Assembly (NCBI GenBank): GCA_001791035.1
Contig: MGDX01000019.1
Location: 1-7,011 of the forward strand
DNA: 7,011 nucleotides
Reading direction: 5' to 3'
From: Candidatus Uhrbacteria bacterium RIFCSPHIGHO2_02_FULL_53_13
GTDB taxonomy: Bacteria; Patescibacteriota; Patescibacteriia; UBA9934; UBA11717
In this document: positions 1 to 6,740 of the stretch, in pieces
Position numbering within the stretch: the first letter of the stretch is position 1
How the letters are laid out: the number at the start of each line of letters is the position of its first letter
Notes under the pieces: model-generated
Told to the model about the DNA's origin: nothing
Database searches by the model: none
The model's input: only the letters and a program-made list of their open reading frames with translations
Program-made: the position numbers and the translations under genes

Positions 1-1
1 A

Positions 2-940
2 ATGGCCGTCGAGGAATCTCCAGATGCCTTGACTCTCATCGACGGTTCATCAGGTACTTACCCGTATGTTGTAGCGGCCCCAGTACTCGCTAGCATAGCG
101 ACGATGTTCATGATGCCCGCTGTGTTTGGGGCCATTTATTCGAGTGTGGGAATCTTGGAAGGCCTTTCTGTGGTGCTTGGAGTTGGACTCGTTTTTGCTT
201 CGCTTACGTGCATACTCGAGCGCAATTCGTTGGCTCAACGGTACCTCGAAAGGCGATCGCAAAGGAATTTCGGTGAGGAAGGCGATGTTGTGGCGCTTGA
301 AACTACTTCTTCCATGTCGGAGGCGATGGTGCGCTTCATCAAGGCGCGTCTTGACGATGAGCTCACGAAGCTGGTTGGAAGCGGCTCGCCGCACTCCACC
401 AACCGTGCGCGCGCAAAGCTAGAACTTGCGCAGTTTCGCACTCTGCGCGTGAAGCTGTGCCTTCGCATCGCACAAGTCACTGGGGTTGACGTCGTAGAGG
501 ACATTCTTCCGGAGAACTGTCCCGAACATCTCCGCGTCGCGTGGCGTGAGCTCTTGAGCGTCGAGCGGACGGCTCGCTATTCGCTTGAGAAGGTCGAGGA
601 GTTTGAAGTCCGCGTTCGCGTGCTCGTGGAGGAGATGCTCGCGCAAGTGCAGGCGCCGCTTGCCATGTACGACGATCTGGTGCTCATTCGCGAAGTGAGC
701 GAACTCGCCGTATCGGTGCGGCAGACGGCCGCCGATACCAGGCGCCTCATTCAGGCAGCGCTTGAGGGTTTGCAGGATCGCATGGAAGAGCTGAAGAGCG
801 ACGTGATGCGTCGCGAAGTGCTTATCGGCGAAATTGTCGCGGCTCTTCCGTCCTCAAGAGGCTCAACCGACGTTGGCCAAGAACTTGAGGACATCGTGCA
901 AGGGCTCGCGTCTCCCGCGCGACAAAGGACTCACGCCTAA
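2..940 (+). CDS. Membrane-anchored helical/coiled-coil protein, unknown function (start possibly upstream)
   Basis: I do not recognise a family. The 312-residue reading frame has two adjacent hydrophobic segments near the N-terminus (about residues 22-47 and 50-71), predicted to form a membrane hairpin. A long charged helical region follows (about 105-155 and 175-285), rich in E, R, L, V and A and likely to form coiled coil. The C-terminal tail (about 284-312) is polar and probably disordered. The layout suggests a membrane-tethered cytosolic helical rod, possibly a scaffold, but no catalytic motif is visible. The ATG is the second base of the window, so the true start may lie upstream and no ribosome binding site or promoter can be judged. 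The gene ends in TAA and is followed directly by two hairpins, so it probably closes a transcription unit separate from the glycosyltransferases. Reading frame: fairly sure; function: unknown. Confidence 0.75.
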   Translation: MAVEESPDALTLIDGSSGTYPYVVAAPVLASIATMFMMPAVFGAIYSSVGILEGLSVVLGVGLVFASLTCILERNSLAQRYLERRSQRNFGEEGDVVALETTSSMSEAMVRFIKARLDDELTKLVGSGSPHSTNRARAKLELAQFRTLRVKLCLRIAQVTGVDVVEDILPENCPEHLRVAWRELLSVERTARYSLEKVEEFEVRVRVLVEEMLAQVQAPLAMYDDLVLIREVSELAVSVRQTAADTRRLIQAALEGLQDRMEELKSDVMRREVLIGEIVAALPSSRGSTDVGQELEDIVQGLASPARQRTHA

Positions 941-955
941 GGGGTCTCTAACCCC
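941..955 (+). terminator. Small GC hairpin just after the first gene
   Basis: GGGGT (941-945) pairs with ACCCC (951-955) around a 5-base loop. It begins directly after the TAA stop. No run of T follows (CTCAAAAGG), so it is not a canonical intrinsic terminator alone. It may act with the stronger hairpin 14 bases downstream. Confidence 0.35.
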
Positions 956-968
956 CTCAAAAGGCACC

Positions 969-992
969 ACCCCGCAGTACGCACTGCGGGGT
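969..992 (+). terminator. Perfect 10-bp hairpin, probable terminator without a U-tract
   Basis: ACCCCGCAGT (969-978) and ACTGCGGGGT (983-992) form a perfect 10-bp stem closed by the 4-base loop ACGC. This is the strongest inverted repeat I found in the window, and it lies between a stop codon and the next promoter, as a terminator would. The bases after it (AAATTGTAAAC) are A/T-rich but hold no T-run. On the opposite strand TTTT follows after about six bases, but no gene reads in from that side. A further pair, GGCACC (963-968) with GGTGCC (1007-1012), could enclose the stem. It may be a U-less terminator or a 3'-end stabilising structure. Confidence 0.55.
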
Positions 993-1056
993 AAATTGTA
1001 AACAACGGTGCCACACACTTTTATTCACAGGGAGTGCTAAAACGCTCAATTTCCTG

Positions 1057-1062
1057 TATTCT
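1057..1062 (+). promoter_or_regulatory. Candidate -10 element for a leaderless glycosyltransferase mRNA
   Basis: TATTCT matches TATAAT at 4 of 6 positions and ends 7 bases before the A of the ATG at 1069, so the usual spacing puts the transcription start on the start codon itself. No good -35 is visible at 16-18 bp. An alternative is TTGTAA (996-1001) with TTTATT (1020-1025) at an 18-bp spacing, which would give a leader of about 37 bases that still lacks a Shine-Dalgarno sequence. Confidence 0.4.
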
Positions 1063-1068
1063 TTCCCC

Positions 1069-2547
1069 ATGATCTACGGCAAACATCGCCGATTTGAGGT
1101 GATTCCGGGCCTCATTGTGTGGGCGACGCTCATCACGGCCCTCGTGCTTTCGTTTGTGGCGCCCGTCATTGCCATCGCCTTTATAATCATCTTTGACCTT
1201 TATTGGATGTATCGCGTCCTGTATTTCATCATTTACGTTTTGCGAGCGTGGCGAAAATTTGCGAAGGTGAGAAAAACGGATTGGCTACCGAAACTCAAAC
1301 GCGAAGTGGCGGATTGGGACTCGTATTATCATGTGGTGTTTTTGCCTATGGTCAAGGAGCCTCTGCGTATTGTGGACGCGACGATTCGCAACCTGGCAAA
1401 CAGCCGCTTTCCAAACGACCGCATGATCGTCGTGCTCGCCGGCGAAGCGCGCACGCATGAGCACTTTGCATCGGTGTCGCGGCTCATCAAAAAAAAGTAC
1501 GGCTCGACGTTTGCCGATCTCATCATCACGGAACACCCTGCCAATCTCGCCGACGAAATTCCCGGCAAGGGCTCGAATCTGCATTTTGCCGGCCCTGTTG
1601 TTGAAGCGAAACTGCGCGAGCGCCGCATTCCGCTCGAGCGCGTGATTACCAGTTCGCTTGACGTGGATACCATTGTACATCCCGACTATTTTGCGTACCT
1701 GACGCACATGTACGCGACCGTCCCAAACCCGACGCGTGCCAGCTATCAACCGGTTGTGGTGTACAACAACAACATTTGGGAGTCGCCGTGGTGGGTGCGC
1801 ATTTCGGCATTTGGCACGACGTTTTGGTTGTTCGGCGAGCTTGCGCGTCCCGAGCGCATGTGGACATTTTCGTCGCATTCTATGCCATTCAAAATGCTCG
1901 CCGACGTTGGCTATTGGGAAAAAGACATCGTGTCAGAGGATTCGCGTATCTTCTTGCAGGGCGTGCGCCGCTACAAAGGCGACTATCGCGTCGAGCCGCT
2001 GTATCTGCCCGTGAGTATGGACGCTGTGACCGGAAAGAATGTGTGGAGTAGCATAAAGGCGCTGTATAAGCAACAGCGCCGATGGGCGTGGGGAGTCGAG
2101 CACTTTCCGTATCTTATGGTGAATGTCATTCCGGATCGCTCCATTCCGCTTGGCGTGCGGTTGCGACTTATTTGGAATCACATTGAGGGGATGTTTACGT
2201 GGGCCACGGCGCCGGTGCTGATTTTTATCTTGGGATGGCTACCTATGCAGATTGCGAAAAACCATCCGAATGTGCTTGTCCACAATGCGCCGTTCACTCT
2301 GAAATGGCTCATGATGGTTGCGGCACTTGGCATTGTATTCTCGGGGATCGTGTCGCTCTCACTGTTGCCGCGCCGCCCAAAACGCGTGTCAAAGTGGAAC
2401 TGGCTCGTCATGATTGGGCAATGGCTGCTTCTGCCAATCACCTTTATCATCTTTGGCGCATTCCCGTCGATTGACGCGCAAACGCGCATGATGCTCGGCC
2501 GCTATCTCGGATTCAATGTCACAAAAAAGATACGCGATGCCGTATGA
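1069..2547 (+). CDS. Membrane-embedded family 2 glycosyltransferase, processive type
   Basis: This 492-residue protein is predicted to transfer sugars from nucleotide-sugar donors on the cytosolic face and possibly to extrude a polymer. Two hydrophobic segments lie at the N-terminus (about 12-32 and 34-58). A GT-A catalytic domain follows (about 85-345), starting with a nucleotide-binding strand (VVFLPMVKEP, 89-98). It has a DxD metal-binding motif (DVD, 198-200), an ED pair (290-291) as the likely catalytic base region, and QQRRW (335-339) matching the QxxRW acceptor motif. Three further membrane segments lie at about 376-395, 412-433 and 444-465. This order of segments and motifs is typical of cellulose/hyaluronan/poly-GlcNAc synthase-like GT2 enzymes. 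The sugar cannot be read from the sequence. No Shine-Dalgarno sequence precedes the ATG. The TGA stop overlaps the next ATG as ATGA, so the two glycosyltransferases are probably translationally coupled. Family: confident; substrate: unknown. Confidence 0.93.
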   Translation: MIYGKHRRFEVIPGLIVWATLITALVLSFVAPVIAIAFIIIFDLYWMYRVLYFIIYVLRAWRKFAKVRKTDWLPKLKREVADWDSYYHVVFLPMVKEPLRIVDATIRNLANSRFPNDRMIVVLAGEARTHEHFASVSRLIKKKYGSTFADLIITEHPANLADEIPGKGSNLHFAGPVVEAKLRERRIPLERVITSSLDVDTIVHPDYFAYLTHMYATVPNPTRASYQPVVVYNNNIWESPWWVRISAFGTTFWLFGELARPERMWTFSSHSMPFKMLADVGYWEKDIVSEDSRIFLQGVRRYKGDYRVEPLYLPVSMDAVTGKNVWSSIKALYKQQRRWAWGVEHFPYLMVNVIPDRSIPLGVRLRLIWNHIEGMFTWATAPVLIFILGWLPMQIAKNHPNVLVHNAPFTLKWLMMVAALGIVFSGIVSLSLLPRRPKRVSKWNWLVMIGQWLLLPITFIIFGAFPSIDAQTRMMLGRYLGFNVTKKIRDAV

Positions 2548-3569
2548 AGGATGTCGTAGTGGTCATCGTTGTGCAGTACGCGGCGACGCTCTCGCCGTCA
2601 TTTTTTGAATGCGTGCGTTCGGTGATTGAATCGGGAGGACGCTTGTTGGTCGTAGATCAGGCGTCTACAGGCGAGGCGGTGGAGCGCATCAAAGAGACGA
2701 TTCCAAGTGTGACGGTGATTCGTAATCCGCGTAACACTGGGTTTGCGGCAGGCGCCAATCAAGCCGTACGCTTTTTGCTATCGTCGCCTCACTCGTCGTG
2801 CGAAACGATCGTGTTTTTGGATGCGCGTACCGTGGCGGACCCAAAAACCATCGGCGCGCTTGTTCAAACATTGCGCGAGCGCCGTGGAGTTGGCATGGTC
2901 GGACCAAAGTGGTTGTCGCTGTATGAGGAACACGCGCTTGATGAGTCACTGCACGAGCAGGTGGCGTCCGATAGAGTGTTTAGTCTTGGAGTGGTTCGAC
3001 ATGCCGGTGGTCCGTTTACACACGCGGGGTTTGGACAAACGGATACGGAGGAAGGCGGCGCGCACGAAGCAACGGCTTTGCACTACGGACTGCTTGCCGT
3101 GCATGCCTCTGCGCTCGGGCGTATAAAACTCGACGATGAAACGTACCTTGATCCATGGTTTTTGACGACGGATGTATTTATCGATGCGGCGTGGCGGTTC
3201 ACGCGTGCGGGATACGGCGTTGAGTGCGCGCGCGATATTGAGGTCCATTGGCCGTGCGGAGTATTCACGCGCTCGCGGCGTCGGTCAATCTTTCGGCAAC
3301 TGCATGATCGTACGGAACGCTCGGAGCGAGCGCTCGCCATTTTCAACGCGTTGTGTTTGCCTCTCATGCATGTGTCGATGTGGCGCCTAGTGATGGAAAT
3401 TCCGGCGGCCGCTTGGAATCTTTTTCGTTGGAAGCTCTTTTTGCTGGTGTTTGACCGTGCATCGCTGGCTGTGTTCTGGGGTTTGCCGCGTCATTTGGGG
3501 TGGATATTGCGCCGACGAAAGGCCCTGCGGGCGTTTGATACCAAAGCAAGGGACGAGCTCGAAACCTGA
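2544..3569 (+). CDS. WbbL-like family 2 glycosyltransferase with a degenerate DxD motif
   Basis: The 341-residue protein has the N-terminal fold signature of cytosolic, membrane-associated GT2 enzymes of the rhamnosyltransferase (WbbL) type: a first strand (VVVVIVVQY, 4-12), VDQAS (37-41, usually VDNxS) and the nucleotide-binding NTGFAAGANQAV (64-75). Where relatives carry a metal-binding DxD-like motif it has FLDART, with D93-A-R95, so the second acidic residue is Arg. The later acidic block usually seen as EDxD is DPWFLTTDVFIDAAWRF (203-219), also weakened. H235 in VHW fits the conserved C-terminal His. The C-terminal part (about 263-320) is hydrophobic and aromatic and probably binds the membrane. 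The start overlaps the preceding stop by 4 bases (ATGA) and has no Shine-Dalgarno sequence, which points to coupled reinitiation. It may be an active enzyme with altered metal handling or a non-catalytic partner. The WbbL-like label does not mean the sugar is rhamnose. Confidence 0.85.
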   Translation: MKDVVVVIVVQYAATLSPSFFECVRSVIESGGRLLVVDQASTGEAVERIKETIPSVTVIRNPRNTGFAAGANQAVRFLLSSPHSSCETIVFLDARTVADPKTIGALVQTLRERRGVGMVGPKWLSLYEEHALDESLHEQVASDRVFSLGVVRHAGGPFTHAGFGQTDTEEGGAHEATALHYGLLAVHASALGRIKLDDETYLDPWFLTTDVFIDAAWRFTRAGYGVECARDIEVHWPCGVFTRSRRRSIFRQLHDRTERSERALAIFNALCLPLMHVSMWRLVMEIPAAAWNLFRWKLFLLVFDRASLAVFWGLPRHLGWILRRRKALRAFDTKARDELET

Positions 3570-3575
3570 TATACT
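3567..3575 (+). promoter_or_regulatory. Extended -10 promoter overlapping the upstream stop codon
   Basis: The bases TGATATACT form an extended -10 element (TG, one base, then TATACT, 5 of 6 to TATAAT). The TGA at 3567-3569 is also the stop codon of the preceding glycosyltransferase. The hexamer ends at 3575, 7 bases before the A of the ATG at 3582, so the predicted start of transcription is the start codon. No -35 is evident at the normal distance (CAAGGG at 3547-3552), which an extended -10 can tolerate. Confidence 0.6.
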
Positions 3576-3581
3576 AGCACC

Positions 3582-5564
3582 ATGTCCCACAGCGAAACGT
3601 ATTTTGAGCACCATCGCCGCCGTCGCCGAAAGTGGGCGGCGCTTGCGGTTGCGCTGGTGGTGCTTGTCATCGGCGCGTGCGTGGTGTTTGTCTCGGTGGC
3701 GCTCGCGCGCGCGCTGACATTCGAGCAAGATGTGCGCGGCATGCAAACGGCTCTTGTGGCGCGCGATTTTTCGGCGGCGGGCGAGGCGCTCGCTGACGCG
3801 CGTTCATCGTTTGGCGACATCAAGTCACTTTGGTCTGTGGCCAATGTCGCGCGGCCGCTTCCGTTTGTTGGCACGGAAATCAAGACGCTCGATCGCGTCC
3901 TCAAGGACACCGAGGGATTGCTCGACGTTTTGGGCATGCTCGTTTCAATTGGCATTGACGTTGAAACGAATGTGCGCGCCGTCGGCGCCGTGTCAAATAT
4001 TTCCGATATTGATTCGTTTTTTACGCTTGAACCGGACGCGCGCCGTGAGCTCGTGCTGGCACTCAAACGCGCCGCGCCCGAACTGGAGGAGGCGCGCGTG
4101 CGGCTTTCCGGCTATCGCCGCGATTTGGCAAGCGTGGCGCAGACATCGCGATTTCCAGGGGTCCGCACGCTTATCGAACAAACTACTCGCACGCTTATTG
4201 AGATTGAAACAACGCTCAATGTGGCGATTCCACTGATGCGTATTTTGCCCGTGATGGGCGGCTTCAACGAGCCTCAACAGTATCTTTTGCTTTTGCAAAA
4301 CACGGGTGAGTTGCGTCCAACAGGGGGTTTTTGGGGGACGTACGGCGCCATGACCGTACAAAACGGCGAAGTCGCTTTTTTGGAAACCGATGATATTTAT
4401 GCTGTCGATGTGTTGTCGATTGGAAACATTGACACGGAGCCGCCCTTGCCTTTGAAAAAGTACCTTGGTGTGGATACTTGGTACATGCGCGACATGAACT
4501 GGTCTGCCGATGTGCCTACGTCGGTGCAAAACGGGCTTGCGGCTTACGCGCGCGAAATTGCGTTCGCGCCGTCGCCGGTGCAAACCGGCACCATCTCGGC
4601 GACCGATTTTGACGGAGCGATTTTGGTGACTCCCGCGGTCGGAAAAGCTCTGCTTGCCGCGCTCGGTCCCGTGAAAGCGGGCGGACTGGTGTTTCGTTCC
4701 GAGACTTTTTTTGACGATCTCCAGCATGAGGTCGAGGTGGCGTATCGCGATCGCGACATCGCGTCGCAGGATCGCAAAGATGTGATCGGCGAACTTTTGC
4801 GCACGCTTTTGGCGGGACTCCTGCAGTCGAATCCGTCAGAGTGGGGGCCGTACATCGATGTGGCGCACGAAGCACTAAAAAATCAGGACATCGTGCTGTA
4901 TCACCGCGACCCGGCGATTCAGCGTCTCCTGGAAGAGCAGAACTGGGCGGGCGACGTACGTGTGTCGGCGCAGAGCGACCACTTTATGGTGGTGGACGCC
5001 AACATGGCCGCGCTCAAAACCGATGCGCGCCTCGATCGTTCGTACGCTTACATTGTCACGCCGCTTATGAACGGACGGTACCAGGCGTCTTTGCGCATTG
5101 ACTACGATCACAACGGTGGGTTTGACTATCGCACGACGCGCTATCGCACCTATACGCGCGTCTACGTTCCCGAGGGCAGTGAACTCGTGCGTGTGGACGG
5201 AGCGCTCAAAGACGACAGGCTCAAGAATCCGAACGCGGAGGCGGGAGATGTGGAAGTGTATTCAGAATTTGGCGCGCGAGTGTTTGCGGCGTTTACGAGC
5301 GTTGAGCCCGGCGCGAGCGGCTCGTTGACGTTCCATTATTTGTTGCCCGAGCGCATTGAGCGGCAAATCGAAAAGGGCGCGTATGTACTTGATGTCCAAA
5401 GGCAAATTGGCGTGGGGCGCGTGCCGCTTTCTTTGAACATAGATTTTGGAAAACAGGTGATGGCCGCCGAACCTGGAGAAGCGCGCGCGTTTTGGTACGA
5501 CGATACCTATACGTATTCGACCACGCTTGATCCGTTTCAGTCGTTTCAAGTTTGGGTGCAGTAG
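3582..5564 (+). CDS. DUF4012 domain-containing single-pass membrane protein
   Basis: The 660-residue protein has a short basic cytosolic tail (HHRRRRRKW, 10-18) and one membrane segment (about 19-43). The remaining 600 or so residues should lie outside the membrane (positive-inside rule). A helical region (about 48-215) precedes the DUF4012 core. That core is recognised by QNTGELRPTGGFWGTYG (239-255), then DDIYAVDV (270-277), RDMNWSADVPTS (303-314) in place of the common DxNWxPDFP, and TDFDGAILVTPAVGKALLAALGPV-type sequence (341-364). The C-terminal part (about 485-660) looks beta-rich. DUF4012 proteins are frequent in Patescibacteria, Actinobacteria and Chloroflexi and often sit among surface-polysaccharide genes, but their biochemical role is not established. 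Here the gene starts 12 bases after two glycosyltransferase genes and has its own promoter, so a role in assembly or attachment of a surface glycan is plausible. No Shine-Dalgarno sequence is present; the ATG fits a leaderless mRNA. Confidence 0.93.
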   Translation: MSHSETYFEHHRRRRRKWAALAVALVVLVIGACVVFVSVALARALTFEQDVRGMQTALVARDFSAAGEALADARSSFGDIKSLWSVANVARPLPFVGTEIKTLDRVLKDTEGLLDVLGMLVSIGIDVETNVRAVGAVSNISDIDSFFTLEPDARRELVLALKRAAPELEEARVRLSGYRRDLASVAQTSRFPGVRTLIEQTTRTLIEIETTLNVAIPLMRILPVMGGFNEPQQYLLLLQNTGELRPTGGFWGTYGAMTVQNGEVAFLETDDIYAVDVLSIGNIDTEPPLPLKKYLGVDTWYMRDMNWSADVPTSVQNGLAAYAREIAFAPSPVQTGTISATDFDGAILVTPAVGKALLAALGPVKAGGLVFRSETFFDDLQHEVEVAYRDRDIASQDRKDVIGELLRTLLAGLLQSNPSEWGPYIDVAHEALKNQDIVLYHRDPAIQRLLEEQNWAGDVRVSAQSDHFMVVDANMAALKTDARLDRSYAYIVTPLMNGRYQASLRIDYDHNGGFDYRTTRYRTYTRVYVPEGSELVRVDGALKDDRLKNPNAEAGDVEVYSEFGARVFAAFTSVEPGASGSLTFHYLLPERIERQIEKGAYVLDVQRQIGVGRVPLSLNIDFGKQVMAAEPGEARAFWYDDTYTYSTTLDPFQSFQVWVQ

Positions 5565-5574
5565 GAGTTTGAAA

Positions 5575-5588
5575 CGGGTTTGTTCCCG
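5575..5588 (-). terminator. Weak hairpin, possible terminator of the minus-strand gene
   Basis: CGGG (5575-5578) pairs with CCCG (5585-5588) around a 6-base loop. Read on the minus strand it is followed by TTTCAAAC, a poor U-tract. It lies about 45 bases past the stop of the minus-strand membrane protein. The stem is short, so this is tentative. Confidence 0.25.
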
Positions 5589-5596
5589 AAACAGAG

Positions 5597-5624
5597 CGCC
5601 TCCCGGCCAGATGGCGGGGACGCG
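5597..5624 (+). terminator. Interrupted GC hairpin, possible terminator of the DUF4012 gene
   Basis: GCC (5606-5608) pairs with GGC (5613-5615) around the loop AGAT, and CCC (5602-5604) with GGG (5616-5618) across a bulged G. An outer CGC/GCG pair (5597-5599 with 5622-5624) follows across an internal loop. TTTGAGG comes after it on the plus strand. Its place in the 68-base gap between two convergent genes supports a terminator role, though the T-run is only three bases. Confidence 0.4.
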
Positions 5625-5632
5625 TTTGAGGG

Positions 5633-6646
5633 TTATTCAGAAGACGTGACCTTTTTGTCATCGAACTTCGTCCACCACGGGAGCTCCGGCAGTGGCGAGA
5701 ACGATGAGATTGTCTTATCGCGCACGGCAGTGAGTCGGCGCATCACGGCAGGCATGCCAACGAGCGCGAACACGCCGTATGACGCAAGGCCGCAAGTGAG
5801 TCCGCAGCCAATGGCCGCGAGGCCAACCAGCTCGGTGGTACTCGGGATTGGCATCAACCAGAGGTAGCCGATGCCGGTTCCAACCGTGACGAAGCCGCAC
5901 GCCACGCGCCGCACGGTGTACATTCCCGTGAGCGCCGCCGCGATGACCCATGCAAGACCGAAGGTCGGCAGTGCAAGCATCCAGAACAGTATCCAAGCAA
6001 CTGTGAGCGGCCACTGTTTCCACACACGCACGATATCAACGAACAAAAAGAACGGAAAGATGGCGCATGTAGCTATGAGCAACACGAACATGAGGAGCCC
6101 GAATCCGCTAACCACGGCAAAAACGCCTCCTATCACTACCGCAAGCAGTGCGTTTACTCTTGGCAGGTCCTGCAGGAGCATGGGTGTTGTCGAGTACCTC
6201 GACTCTCCGGTGACGACACCCTGCAGAATGTCGAGCGTATATGGTACGGACTCAACATTCACTTGGAGCAGTGATACATCCGTTTGAAAGATGTAACCTA
6301 GGTGCGGATTCGCACTATGTGAACCGCCAACCAAGAGGTTGAATGCGATGAGCGTCGTGATGGTCCACGGGATCGCGATCCCCAGGTTCTTTCGGTAAAG
6401 CTGTCCCAATTCGCGGACAGCCTCCGTGCTTTCCTTGAGCGTCGCACGGGTGACACGCACGAGCGTGACGGTGGCCTTAGCAAAGAACCCCGCCGCGGCA
6501 TTAAAGTCGTATCCCACGTATGCGCCGAGGAAGAAGAGGATCACGGCGGCAAGTGGGTTCCACAGGGCGCCGGCCAAGTAGCCAAGAGCGCCTCCAAAAA
6601 ATCCACCAATGAGCGGTCCGATGCGATTTTCGCGTTGGATTGTCAT
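5633..6646 (-). CDS. Polytopic membrane protein of unknown function with an N-terminal glycine zipper
   Basis: I do not recognise a family. From the ATG at 6646 the protein has 337 residues and about eight membrane segments (roughly 10-28, 31-48, 88-106, 165-182, 183-206, 212-242, 247-266, 272-299). The first carries glycines at 10, 14, 18, 22 and 26, a GxxxG ladder that favours tight helix packing. Residues 50-88 form a charged, probably cytosolic helical linker; 107-164 is a polar loop that could face outward; the C-terminal tail (300-337) is basic then acidic. No transporter or enzyme motif is visible. An in-frame GTG at 6673 would add 9 residues, but it lies upstream of the predicted -10 element. 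The ATG at 6646 has GGAAA about 6 bases before it, so I prefer it. The gene is convergent with the DUF4012 gene and divergent from mreB, with which it shares a 160-base promoter region. Confidence 0.8.
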   Translation of the reverse strand: MTIQRENRIGPLIGGFFGGALGYLAGALWNPLAAVILFFLGAYVGYDFNAAAGFFAKATVTLVRVTRATLKESTEAVRELGQLYRKNLGIAIPWTITTLIAFNLLVGGSHSANPHLGYIFQTDVSLLQVNVESVPYTLDILQGVVTGESRYSTTPMLLQDLPRVNALLAVVIGGVFAVVSGFGLLMFVLLIATCAIFPFFLFVDIVRVWKQWPLTVAWILFWMLALPTFGLAWVIAAALTGMYTVRRVACGFVTVGTGIGYLWLMPIPSTTELVGLAAIGCGLTCGLASYGVFALVGMPAVMRRLTAVRDKTISSFSPLPELPWWTKFDDKKVTSSE

Positions 6647-6663
6647 TGTGCGTTTCCATGATG

Positions 6664-6692
6664 AAGTTAGCACACATGTTCAAGATGTTCAA
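6664..6692 (-). promoter_or_regulatory. Candidate promoter of the minus-strand membrane protein
   Basis: On the minus strand a -35-like TTGAAC (6692-6687, 4 of 6 to TTGACA) is followed at exactly 17 bp by TAACTT (6669-6664). This has the most conserved -10 bases (first T, second A, last T) and an extended TG one base upstream. The predicted start of transcription is near 6657, giving an 11-base leader that begins GGAAA and ends at the ATG at 6646. This supports the ATG over the upstream GTG at 6673. Confidence 0.45.
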
Positions 6693-6700
6693 GTGTTCAT
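6676..6700. repeat. Tandem 9-bp direct repeat in the divergent promoter region
   Basis: ATGTTCAAG occurs twice in perfect tandem (6676-6684 and 6685-6693), followed by a partial third unit, TGTTCAT (6694-6700). A looser TGTTCG lies at 6727-6732. The second copy covers the candidate -35 box of the minus-strand gene. Repeats of this size in a promoter could be binding sites for a regulator, but no regulator gene is in the window. Confidence 0.6.
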
Positions 6701-6740
6701 TTCGAGCCCCCTTAGCATAGGGAAGGTGTTCGAGTCACAC

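Noticed and set aside
1032..1047. Small hairpin GAGTG/CGCTC before the first glycosyltransferase
   Set aside because: Only five pairs including a G-U wobble; too weak to call an operator or RNA structure.
1285..1878. Open frame of 197 codons on the minus strand inside the first glycosyltransferase
   Set aside because: It is antisense to a clear GT2 gene, its translation is rich in Arg, His and Ala with no domain motif, and it has no promoter or ribosome binding site. High GC makes such antisense frames common.
3491..4066. Minus-strand frame of 191 codons spanning the end of the second glycosyltransferase and the start of the DUF4012 gene
   Set aside because: Its translation is mostly Ser, Thr, Ala and Arg, as expected from the antisense of GC-rich codons, and it crosses a gene junction with clear plus-strand signals.
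3993..4727. Open frame of 244 codons on the minus strand inside the DUF4012 gene
   Set aside because: The plus strand carries clear DUF4012 motifs across the same bases; the antisense translation is basic, low in complexity and unlike a folded protein.
6189..6203. Perfect inverted repeat GTCGAG-TAC-CTCGAC
   Set aside because: It lies well inside the coding region of the minus-strand membrane protein and shows no link to a promoter or gene end; probably chance or codon-driven.
5871..6287. Plus-strand frame of 138 codons opposite the minus-strand membrane protein
   Set aside because: The minus strand encodes regular membrane segments with a plausible start and promoter; the plus-strand translation is Thr/Ser/Pro-rich with no start signal.
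6647..6673. GTG at 6673 as the start of the minus-strand membrane protein
   Set aside because: It would add 9 residues but lies upstream of the predicted -10 element, whereas the ATG at 6646 has GGAAA about 6 bases before it.
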